Source: a virus. Taken from it: 39,541 nucleotides of DNA. Below, piece after piece: positions 16,718 through 24,192 of the stretch. Location: the IMG/VR virus record IMGVR_UViG_3300025853_000236, positions 1 to 39,541 of that record; one strand, written 5' to 3'. The notes below the pieces were generated by a model. It searched no databases. It had not been told where the DNA came from and was given only the letters and a program-made list of their open reading frames with translations. The first letter of the stretch is position 1; each line of letters starts with the position of its first letter. The position numbers and the translations under genes are program-made.

Positions 16718-17350
16718 GTGAAAAACAAAAACAACATGAAATTGTTAATGGAAAACTTTAACAAGTTTTTGGAAGAAGAAAAGATTGAAGAGATGAAGTT
16801 TAATCCAATGGGGCTGGGGCAATTAAACCCTATGCATAGTTTTCCAGATTACATGCAGGCTGCGTATTATGCTGTATTGGTTGCCAGTAGCGAAGAACTG
16901 GGTGAACCAGAAGCGGTTAATGTCGCTAAAGAAAAATTCCTTAAACAAAATGCCGATAATCCAAATGCCGGTAAACAGTTCAGAGATTTCATGAATGCTG
17001 CCAGAGCAGCCGGAAGAAACCCAGAAACTGCTGAAAAACAACTTGCTCAAATTCCGCAAGAAATTAAAGACTATTTCGATCAAGATTTGATATATCCAAG
17101 ATCACAGGCAGTTAGGAGAAAAATCACAAGTGATAAATTCGACAAAGGCATGTCAGATGAAGAGTATGGCAAATTTAAATCAGACAAAGAAGCGAAAGCC
17201 GCTGCATATCAAAAAGAAAAGGAAGCGCAAAGAAAAGAAGTCGAAGCATGGATGGCAAAACGTAGAGCAGAAGATCCTGAATACTTTGCTTATATGGACA
17301 GTCTCAAAGAAAACCTACAAAGACTTCGCAAACAAAAGAGGATTAAATGA
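16718..17350 (+). CDS. Helical protein after the protease, possible prohead internal protein
   Basis: The 210-residue protein starts at GTG 16718, supported by GGAGGA at 16705-16710; an ATG at 16736 is the alternative. The N-terminus (MKLLMENFNKFLEEEKIEEM) is a short amphipathic helix with Leu-Glu-Glu, resembling the leader of the neighbouring proteins. The middle is helical with Ala/Asn/Gly turns, and the last 80 residues are highly charged (Lys/Glu repeats), ending QRLRKQKRIK. It is not recognised. A core or internal head protein is the best positional guess. The stop overlaps the next start (ATGA). Confidence 0.55.
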   Translation: MKNKNNMKLLMENFNKFLEEEKIEEMKFNPMGLGQLNPMHSFPDYMQAAYYAVLVASSEELGEPEAVNVAKEKFLKQNADNPNAGKQFRDFMNAARAAGRNPETAEKQLAQIPQEIKDYFDQDLIYPRSQAVRRKITSDKFDKGMSDEEYGKFKSDKEAKAAAYQKEKEAQRKEVEAWMAKRRAEDPEYFAYMDSLKENLQRLRKQKRIK

Positions 17351-17790
17351 ACAAGAAAGAATTAAAGCAATTAATCAAGCCACTTGTAAAAGAGTGCATC
17401 AGAGAAGCATTACTTGAAGAAGGAATGCTTTCAACTGTCATTAGCGAAGTTGTTAAAGGAACATCAGGACTAGTCGTAGAGCAACGAAGTCAAAGAATCC
17501 AAGAGACTACAGAGAGAGTCTTGGAAACAAATGAAGATACAATGCGCAGACTTCAAGAAAGAAAAGTACAACAACAAACTCAAAAAAGAAAACTACTTGA
17601 TGCTATTGGATCAGATGCTTATGGCGGCGTAGATCTTTTTGAAGGAACAGAGCCTTTAACAAAGGCTGGTAAAGCAGGAGACGGTGCATCTGCTCAAGGC
17701 GCATTGTCGACTTATGCCCCAGATGATTCAGGAGTAGATATTTCAGGATTGCTAAATTTAGCAGGCGGTTCTTGGAAAAAAATCAAATAA
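17347..17790 (+). CDS. Small protein with leader-like N-terminus
   Basis: The 147-residue protein starts MNKKELKQLIKPLVKECIRE and continues ALLEEGML. The basic, amphipathic start and the L-E-E site at 23-25 follow the plan of the leaders at 14952 and 15351 in a diverged form. The middle is a Gln/Arg/Glu-rich coiled coil (about 45-85). The last 60 residues are acidic and Gly/Ala/Ser-rich. No enzymatic motif is visible. It ends the head-maturation cluster; a late promoter-like element follows within 5 bases of its stop. Confidence 0.55.
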   Translation: MNKKELKQLIKPLVKECIREALLEEGMLSTVISEVVKGTSGLVVEQRSQRIQETTERVLETNEDTMRRLQERKVQQQTQKRKLLDAIGSDAYGGVDLFEGTEPLTKAGKAGDGASAQGALSTYAPDDSGVDISGLLNLAGGSWKKIK

Positions 17791-17794
17791 AAGA

Positions 17795-17802
17795 TATTTA
17801 TA
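17795..17802 (+). promoter_or_regulatory. Candidate late promoter (TATTTATA)
   Basis: TATTTATA lies 19 bases before ATG 17822, directly after the end of the head-maturation cluster. It is followed by GAGGA as ribosome site. Element and spacing match the other candidate late promoters and mark the start of the fibre cassette. Confidence 0.6.
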
Positions 17803-17821
17803 AGGAAAAGAGGAATAAATT

Positions 17822-18271
17822 ATGGCTATAACATCAGTTAACGGAGTAGACTTCCAGCATCATCAATACACAGTAGGGTTAAATAACGTAGGATCATATC
17901 AAGTATCAGGCATGCCCTTCTGCTCAGGTTCAATCAGTGCAAGAGGCAGCTCGGCAGTTATTGTTGAGTTTCCATATGTCACACAATGGATCCAAATTAC
18001 AAATCATGATACATCTTACGAATTGTCCTGTTCTTTTACGCCAGAGGGAATGTCTGGATCTAATTTTTTCAAAATACATTCTGCACCTACCAATGATAAA
18101 GCAGCAGGATACGGATTGACTTTACCAGTAAAGTGTACAAGATTGTATTTTACAGGCTCAACAAACTTCGATATTGTAGCAGGCTTGACTGGAATTCCAA
18201 TTGGTAGGATTGGTGAAGTATCTCCATCAGGAAGTGGCGTTAACTTCCGTGGATTGTATACTGGCGTATAA
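17822..18271 (+). CDS. Small virion structural protein (unrecognised)
   Basis: The 149-residue protein starts with MAITSVNGVDFQHHQY. It consists of short, alternating hydrophobic and polar stretches with many Gly, Ser and Thr residues (VGSYQVSGMPFCSGSI, RLYFTGSTNFDIVAGL) and reads as one beta-sandwich domain. It has its own candidate late promoter and precedes the bS21 gene. Single-domain beta proteins of this size in head or fibre clusters are often decoration or fibre-tip proteins, but neither is shown here. Confidence 0.5.
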   Translation: MAITSVNGVDFQHHQYTVGLNNVGSYQVSGMPFCSGSISARGSSAVIVEFPYVTQWIQITNHDTSYELSCSFTPEGMSGSNFFKIHSAPTNDKAAGYGLTLPVKCTRLYFTGSTNFDIVAGLTGIPIGRIGEVSPSGSGVNFRGLYTGV

Positions 18272-18284
18272 ATAAGGAAAACAA

Positions 18285-18503
18285 ATGAGTAAAAAAAGTA
18301 TTATGACTGTGAAGCCTCGCAGAAACGAGTCACAGGAAAGAATGATTAAACGCTTCATCAAGAAGTGCAAGAAAAAAGGTATCATCGATGAGGTAAAAGA
18401 TCGACGATACTTTAAATCCAATTCTCAAAAAAAGAACGAAAGGAATAGAAAAAGAAAAAGAGCCATCGAGAAAGCAAAAGCAAAAGAAAAAGGCAAGGGA
18501 TGA
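18285..18503 (+). CDS. rpsU: Ribosomal protein bS21 homologue
   Basis: The 72-residue protein matches bS21 in length (E. coli 71) and pattern. TVKPRRNESQERMIKRFIKK aligns with the E. coli [20 protein letters not shown] region, then a KKKGIIDEVKDRRYF segment corresponds to EKAGVLAEVRRREFY. The C-terminal half is a Lys/Arg/Asn/Glu helix like the family's. bS21 sits on the 30S platform near the anti-Shine-Dalgarno helix and is needed for initiation. Phage copies are known from some marine and large phages and are thought to replace or supplement host bS21 to favour phage mRNA. It lies between two virion genes, so it should be made late. AAGGAAA is its ribosome site. Confidence 0.85.
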   Translation: MSKKSIMTVKPRRNESQERMIKRFIKKCKKKGIIDEVKDRRYFKSNSQKKNERNRKRKRAIEKAKAKEKGKG

Positions 18504-18544
18504 ACTATTTATTTCTGAAAAACGTTTAATAGAGGAATAGTTCA
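18501..18544 (+). promoter_or_regulatory. Inverted repeat spanning promoter and start codon
   Basis: TGAACTATT at 18501-18509 and AATAGTTCA at 18536-18544 are perfect 9-base inverted repeats. The right arm ends on the A of the ATG at 18544. The loop holds the late promoter-like TATTTAT and the GAGGA ribosome site. RNA reading through from bS21 could fold and hide the start, whereas RNA begun at the internal promoter would lack the left arm. Confidence 0.6.
18506..18512 (+). promoter_or_regulatory. Candidate late promoter (TATTTAT)
   Basis: CTATTTATTT overlaps the end of the left arm of the inverted repeat at 18501-18544 and lies 31 bases before ATG 18544. Initiation about 6-8 bases downstream of the element would leave the left arm out of the RNA. 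Confidence 0.6.
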
Positions 18545-19347
18545 TGGCAAATGTGGTAAATTATGGTTGGGCTTATGTGCACCCCACAGCATCGCAAGCA
18601 CAAGCAAGAGGTGTAGATAAATCAATTCAGTTTCTCTCTGGCGCTGTTGATTCGAATGGTATTGGAGTAGGATCAGGATCTGCTGATTTTACATTTGATT
18701 ATGCGAATAGTCAGTTAGCTTTGACAGGAAATATGACGGCAAGCGGACACATCTCTGCTTCTGCTTTCTATGGAGATGGTTCGAATCTTGAAGGAGTGGA
18801 CTCTTTTCCGTATACGGGTGATGCAGTTATCACAGGATCACTCACAGTCACTCAGGCAATAACTGCTTCAAACTATATTATAGAAAATACAATCGAAATC
18901 AATAACAATGGATCTTCACAATTTGGAAACTCGAATGATGATACTCATGTCTTTACTGGATCTGTTTCGTTTGTATCCGGCACTACAACTCAAGTTGAAT
19001 ACAGCACAACCAACAATCAATTGATGGTTCCCGGATTAAGAGTGGCTTATAGATCTGAGTCGCTTACATCCTTTACTGCTTCGATAAGCGACTATATTAT
19101 AGGGATTAGCTCAAACATCACGACACCAGTAGCAGTTGAATTGCCAACCGCTGCCGCAGCAGGAGAAGGCTCAATCATTGCGATCAAAGATGAGGCATCT
19201 GGAGGATCAAGAACTTCGGGTAATGCCATTACTGTGTCAGCTAATTCTTCTGATACTGTCGATAATACTAATAGCGTACAAATTGCTGGAACAATGGCTT
19301 CTAAGACATTTTACTCTAATGGAATCGACAAGTGGTTCGTGATATAG
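18544..19347 (+). CDS. Fibre-like structural protein with shared C-terminal domain
   Basis: The 267-residue protein is rich in Ser, Thr, Asn and Gly. Near residue 70 it has TGNMTASGHISASAFYGDGS, the GDGSNL motif common in phage fibres and also present in the protein at 24193. Its last ~95 residues (SISDYIIGISSNITTPVAVE, then LP, then GSIIAIKDEA and IDKWFVI) share a pattern with the ends of the proteins at 23070 and 24193: xxIGVSS, xVxLP, G-x-x-x-IKxE, VTxS, a DG/NG turn and a hydrophobic final strand. This is probably a trimeric beta-rich tip. Receptor binding or head decoration are both possible. GAGGA is the ribosome site. Confidence 0.6.
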   Translation: MANVVNYGWAYVHPTASQAQARGVDKSIQFLSGAVDSNGIGVGSGSADFTFDYANSQLALTGNMTASGHISASAFYGDGSNLEGVDSFPYTGDAVITGSLTVTQAITASNYIIENTIEINNNGSSQFGNSNDDTHVFTGSVSFVSGTTTQVEYSTTNNQLMVPGLRVAYRSESLTSFTASISDYIIGISSNITTPVAVELPTAAAAGEGSIIAIKDEASGGSRTSGNAITVSANSSDTVDNTNSVQIAGTMASKTFYSNGIDKWFVI

Positions 19348-19356
19348 GAAGGAACT

Positions 19357-22300
19357 ATGGCTTACAACTCATTAAGTGGAACGGTAATCGGCCCAGACAA
19401 AATCGTAGCAAAACCAGATGGCACATTTACTCAAATCACTGGAACAATATCAGGATCTTATATTGATGCTGATGGAAATGCTGTTTCTTTTTCATCAATT
19501 GGAACAGAAGATGGGGGTACTATTGGCGCAGCAGAAGATGGAAACTATGATGACGGACTATTTCAAGACTTCACAACGAGTACTTTGATAGGTGTTCCTA
19601 TCGATAGGTTCAACGAATTGTTCAAATCACTTGTTCCTCCTCCTGCTCCGAATGTATCTAGAATAGATGCAACCCAAGATGGAACAGACGCTTATCTTTC
19701 ATTCGGATCCAGCAATAATATGGAATCAGACACCACTCCTTATTTTTCTGTTGGAACTCAAGCAGGCTTTTCTGCTGTTGATAAAGGTGGGCTATACGAA
19801 ACAGACACATCCGGTAATAATTTTAGACGATCCATCTTCCAACTGGACACAAATATTACCGGTTTCATTAATTTTGATGTTACTGCATCTGTATTGGGTT
19901 CAGAAACCAACTATGAAGCAGATGCCTTTGGTAACGGAGAAACTGGCTCTTTGCAATTGTTCGTCAATGACACATCGACAGCAATCCACACTTTGGAACT
20001 TTCTACTGCAACTGGTACAGGTAATCCCGGTTCTGGATTGAGTTCTTCGTTGAACAGTGATGGATCCGGATTCACAAACATTTCGATATCGGCATCTGCT
20101 ACTGATGCAAACTCAAACACCTTTGATATTTTTCAACACAGGACAGCTAAATATGTTGTTCATTCTGCTTCTCAGAGAAGAGGCTGGAACTATGCTTTTA
20201 TAAGACACACAGTTGGATCTACAAATTACGATACGAATTATATTGAATGGGTTAATGATGATGAGCCAACAAATGTGACAATCACAGGTGATACGCTAAC
20301 CAACATTACATTAAATGGATCTAGATATATTTCCGGTGTCCAATACAATACCAGTGCAACTGCTGATTATCAATTTTTAATATCCAACTTTTATAAGAAT
20401 GTTTATGACTTAGCTACAGTTACCTGTTCTGACTCTACTTCAAATGCATCGATTACGAACGCTACAATGCCTCATATTGGCTCCGATGATGAAAACAAGA
20501 CTGTTGCCCTTACTCAATCTTTAAGCACGACTGATACCATCATTTTGAACGAATCTATAGGCGCCACTTCATCAGTAACTCACATACTCAAAGGAAACGC
20601 TACTTCGAATACTAGCATGACTGGGTTTCTTATTTTCACACCAACAGTCAATAACGCTACGGAGACTGCAGAATATTTTAAAGATGAAGCAACTTGGAGA
20701 ATCGCATCTGGAACATATGAATCCCAAGCATCTGTATCAACAGGATCTTGGAATAGCGAAACTCATATGACTGGCTCAGGAAACCATGCCGACGGATTAC
20801 AGATTTATAATCAAAGATTGGTTTCCCCTCTGAATACAACAAACGGTGGAAACTTTTCTACAATCTTGAATACAGAATCAGGAAATCCGGATTATTCTAC
20901 TGTAGCAGGATTGAGAACATATTATAGAGCATTCCAAAACACAGGGGCTGCAGAGAGAGACGTGTCGATCACAATTAAAGGATCGGCTACCATTGTATCT
21001 TCTGGAGCTTCTTTGGGAGCAAATGCAAACGTTAGAGTTCTTGTCAAGACTCCGGGAAAAACAGACTGGATGAATCTTGCCGATAACTTCACTTTCAATG
21101 ATGTGTCGGAAGGTGCCGGAGCAAATGAGCTGGGATTAGATGCCACAATCGACGCATCTGGTGCGGTGAATGTCGCAACACTTGGCACAAAAGTTGTCGA
21201 CACAAATGAATATTTCCTTGTGAGAATTGAAGCGGATGCTGGTTGGACTGGTAATGTTACGGAGATATCTGTATCATTCGGAGCAGGAACTGGATCACCA
21301 ACATACGGCGTTAGTCTAGACGAGATAAATGAAAACACTTCAAATAATGGTTCGCCTGCTAAACTTTCTTTCGGGAACAGTAAGTCGATCACTGGTTATA
21401 CTAACGTTCTCTCATCCCCATTCATCAATGGAGACGTCGATATCAATGATCTTTGGGCGATCAACACATCACAGACAAATCAAAGACTTGGCATATACAA
21501 TAAAACAATTGACATCACAGCAAGGTTGAATGATTCTGGAGAATCTTATAGAATTGACTCTGGATCTGCTGGAGATTTAAAACTTTTCATTAATGGAACT
21601 GAACGTCATTCTATAGACTTTTCTTCTTTTGTGAGCGGAGACAGTTTGAACAACTCCACTGGAAGTGGATTCACTGACGTATCAGCAATTGAATATCCAA
21701 CGTATTCAAATAATGTTCGTGATTATACTCGCCCATTCAGAACTGGATCTTTAAAGGTTGACGCCGGAGATCAGAGAAATGGCTGGAACTTTGTACAAGT
21801 TAAGCACAGTGGTACTTGGGGAGAATTAGAAACAAACTATATTGAATGGATCAATGATGATGATGCTTCTTCGATATCTATCACTGGTGGTACGTTAGGA
21901 GACTTCAACAACGATGGATCGATATATTATAGTTCTGGTATTAGGCACTTCTCAACAACACCATCAGCATCATTCACCCTGACATCTTCAAACAACTATA
22001 AGAACGTATACGATGATTCAAGTTTAGCAATTGATTTTAATGATGTTTTGACAAATGTTTCTATCGCAGCAATGACAGCAAGCGGAACTGGAATCAACAC
22101 ATTGACAGATGCAAATGGAGTCTCTGCTTATCCATCCCTTTTAACCACAGCAGATTCCGAGACAGAAGACGTTAACTATGATTTAACTTTGAACTTCTCT
22201 CGAACTTTCTCACTAGTTGGTGAATTTGTGTCTGATGGGAATACGCATACAGCATCTATAGGAAGGGTAAAATTCTTAAACCCTCCGTTTAATGGAAACG

Positions 22301-23070
22301 ATGAAGTTTATTCAAAATTTACATCTTTTGCTTCTCCTTCCAAGGCTGGCTTCTTGAGAAACAATTCAGACTCTACGAATACTGATCAATACGACTCGGA
22401 AGGGTTTGGAACTGAAGATCACAGACTAGAAAACAGAAACGTTACTTATACACAGCAATCTCATGTATCTGGTGGTAGTGGATTCCCAAGTGCTTGGAAT
22501 TCAGAATATTCTGTAAACGATGAGACAAGTTATCCAAACTATTCTGATGGATTGGTTGTTTTCGGTGGCAAACTTATTGCACCTCCAATGGCAGGAATCA
22601 CTGGTAGTTTTTCCACCCTGCAAGCACCAGCAGGAAACCCAGACTACAGGATCACACAACTTTCCCAGAGTACAAGAACATATGTAAGATATTTTAAAAA
22701 TAATTTCGGCTCAACCAAAACAGGGTTTACTGTAACTTTTTACGGATCTGGAAGTTTGGATGACTTAGCAGCATCATATGCAGGAGGGGCATTTAAATTT
22801 GAATATAAGATCCCATCTTCTAATGCCTCAAACTCAACTGCTTGGCAAGATGGTGGAAAGGCTTTGTCTTTCTCTGGAGATAGAAACGTTGATGGAAATG
22901 GGGGAGCACAAGGCTCAGATTCTCAATTCCCACTAACTATATCTACAGGTGGTACTTCCTTGAATGTTTCTTTCAACGGAGGGAACTGGCTACCTAATGA
23001 ATATATGTTAATCAGAGTCAGAGCCAGCGCCAGTTGGGATGGATACTTAGACAGGATAGAGGTGAGCTAA
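19357..23070 (+). CDS. Giant repeat-containing structural protein
   Basis: The 1237-residue protein contains an internal duplication. A ~560-residue unit starting near residue 92 recurs near residue 653. NYIEWVNDDE (about 293) returns as NYIEWINDDD (about 826), FYKNVYD (about 346) as NYKNVYD (about 880), SGNPDYS (about 508) as AGNPDYR (about 1092), and FLVRIEADAGWTGN (about 620) as LIRVRASASWDGY near the end. The sequence is Ser/Thr/Asn/Gly-rich with many YxxG and NGS turns, so it should be all-beta and extended, like a long fibre or surface protein. A short unique N-terminus (about 90 residues) may attach it to the virion. Its stop overlaps the next start (TAATG). Confidence 0.65.
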   Translation: MAYNSLSGTVIGPDKIVAKPDGTFTQITGTISGSYIDADGNAVSFSSIGTEDGGTIGAAEDGNYDDGLFQDFTTSTLIGVPIDRFNELFKSLVPPPAPNVSRIDATQDGTDAYLSFGSSNNMESDTTPYFSVGTQAGFSAVDKGGLYETDTSGNNFRRSIFQLDTNITGFINFDVTASVLGSETNYEADAFGNGETGSLQLFVNDTSTAIHTLELSTATGTGNPGSGLSSSLNSDGSGFTNISISASATDANSNTFDIFQHRTAKYVVHSASQRRGWNYAFIRHTVGSTNYDTNYIEWVNDDEPTNVTITGDTLTNITLNGSRYISGVQYNTSATADYQFLISNFYKNVYDLATVTCSDSTSNASITNATMPHIGSDDENKTVALTQSLSTTDTIILNESIGATSSVTHILKGNATSNTSMTGFLIFTPTVNNATETAEYFKDEATWRIASGTYESQASVSTGSWNSETHMTGSGNHADGLQIYNQRLVSPLNTTNGGNFSTILNTESGNPDYSTVAGLRTYYRAFQNTGAAERDVSITIKGSATIVSSGASLGANANVRVLVKTPGKTDWMNLADNFTFNDVSEGAGANELGLDATIDASGAVNVATLGTKVVDTNEYFLVRIEADAGWTGNVTEISVSFGAGTGSPTYGVSLDEINENTSNNGSPAKLSFGNSKSITGYTNVLSSPFINGDVDINDLWAINTSQTNQRLGIYNKTIDITARLNDSGESYRIDSGSAGDLKLFINGTERHSIDFSSFVSGDSLNNSTGSGFTDVSAIEYPTYSNNVRDYTRPFRTGSLKVDAGDQRNGWNFVQVKHSGTWGELETNYIEWINDDDASSISITGGTLGDFNNDGSIYYSSGIRHFSTTPSASFTLTSSNNYKNVYDDSSLAIDFNDVLTNVSIAAMTASGTGINTLTDANGVSAYPSLLTTADSETEDVNYDLTLNFSRTFSLVGEFVSDGNTHTASIGRVKFLNPPFNGNDEVYSKFTSFASPSKAGFLRNNSDSTNTDQYDSEGFGTEDHRLENRNVTYTQQSHVSGGSGFPSAWNSEYSVNDETSYPNYSDGLVVFGGKLIAPPMAGITGSFSTLQAPAGNPDYRITQLSQSTRTYVRYFKNNFGSTKTGFTVTFYGSGSLDDLAASYAGGAFKFEYKIPSSNASNSTAWQDGGKALSFSGDRNVDGNGGAQGSDSQFPLTISTGGTSLNVSFNGGNWLPNEYMLIRVRASASWDGYLDRIEVS

Positions 23071-24092
23071 TGCCAATTACAGCAGGAACAGGATCGACTA
23101 ATCAAACCATGACAGTATCAGCTTTCAAGAAGCTGGTAGGTAAAACCAATACAGGTAATCAAAAAGCGTTTTACGAAGAAACGGTTGCTTCATCGATTCA
23201 GATCAATACGAAGAGAATATTTGGAGATGACATTCCTCAAAGTGTCCCAAACCCAACAGATGCAATTGCTGCTGGAGATTTATATAACACATATTCAGCC
23301 TCAGCAGGTGGAGCAGATATTGTCCAGATTGTTGAATTTGATGTTATTGGGTTTAACAGTCAATATGATGCCGATGCAGATAAAACATTTGGCGATGTTG
23401 AATATTTTGGTGGCGATGAATCTCAGGTATCTGGCGAACACGGATACTATCTGAGACTTAGTGCAGATTATAACACTAGTTCTTCTTTTGGAGGGACTGC
23501 TCCTTTTTCAAGTTCTCAGGTAGTATATGCTTCAAACGGTGCACTTCAATTAGTCCATCCTCAGTTCGGCCCAGCAACTAGTAATGGGTATTTCTTGGAA
23601 CTATACACTTCCAAAGGCGGTACAAGAATTAATGATACCGATCCGACTGATTGGGTTGTAGATTATTATAATGGAACAATCTTGGTGCAAGATTATGATG
23701 CATCCAAGATTCCAACATATGCTGTCGCTTATATCTATATTGGAAAGTATGCAGATGAAAAAATATCTGACGCCTCTGGATCTGGTGGAGGAATCTCTTA
23801 CAGCAGGACTGCAGTGACAGCAGACACAACAGCATCTGTCAATGATGTTATAATAGGTGTATCTTCTTCAGGAGATTTAGACAATATTGAAATACGTCTT
23901 CCAGATGCTTCAGATTTATCAAATGGGCAATACTTCTTAATCAAGAAAGAAGATAACTTTGCTAGCACAGTAACTATTAGCCCTTCAGGGACACAAAATA
24001 TTGATGGGCAAAATAATTCTATCGTAATTCAGTCTGGCTTTGGGGCAGTAAACCTTTACACAGATGGCTCTAGCAACTACTTTATTTATTAG
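23070..24092 (+). CDS. Fibre-like structural protein with shared C-terminal domain
   Basis: From ATG 23070, which overlaps the preceding stop, the product is 340 residues; an in-frame ATG at 23034 lies inside the upstream gene and is unlikely. The N-terminal part includes MTVSAFKKLVGKTNTGNQKA and a middle domain with DWVVDYYNGTILVQDYD, which resembles baseplate/fibre-type beta domains. After a Gly/Ser linker (ASGSGGGISYSR) the last ~90 residues (DVIIGVSSSGDLDNIEIRLP, FLIKKEDNF, QNIDGQN and a final NYFIY) are the shared tip domain. It probably works with the giant protein it is coupled to. Confidence 0.6.
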   Translation: MPITAGTGSTNQTMTVSAFKKLVGKTNTGNQKAFYEETVASSIQINTKRIFGDDIPQSVPNPTDAIAAGDLYNTYSASAGGADIVQIVEFDVIGFNSQYDADADKTFGDVEYFGGDESQVSGEHGYYLRLSADYNTSSSFGGTAPFSSSQVVYASNGALQLVHPQFGPATSNGYFLELYTSKGGTRINDTDPTDWVVDYYNGTILVQDYDASKIPTYAVAYIYIGKYADEKISDASGSGGGISYSRTAVTADTTASVNDVIIGVSSSGDLDNIEIRLPDASDLSNGQYFLIKKEDNFASTVTISPSGTQNIDGQNNSIVIQSGFGAVNLYTDGSSNYFIY

Positions 24093-24124
24093 TCTTTTAC
24101 ATCTTGAGATGACTATATAATAAT

Positions 24125-24158
24125 GACGAGTATATGGCGGAGACGTTCGCTGCTCGTT
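24125..24158 (+). other. Imperfect hairpin in the 100-base gap
   Basis: GACGAG and CTCGTT (one G-U pair), with inner GCG/CGC, could pair in the gap between two fibre genes. No U-run follows, so a terminator is not supported. TATATAAT at 24114-24121 just upstream is a poor match to the late promoter element. Confidence 0.25.
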
Positions 24159-24192
24159 TATGCTTAATTAACAAAATATGGAGGGTTTAATT

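Noticed and set aside
23034-23069. Longer start for the 23070 gene
   Set aside because: It lies wholly inside the preceding gene; ATG 23070 has the TAATG coupling seen at many junctions here.
24083-24090. TATTTATT at the end of the 23070 gene as a late promoter
   Set aside because: It is coding (Phe-Ile-Tyr-stop) and lies more than 100 bases before the next start, well outside the 17-52 base range of the other elements.
24178-24192. Five-codon longer start for the 24193 gene
   Set aside because: ATG 24178 lies on the GGAGGG that serves as ribosome site for ATG 24193.
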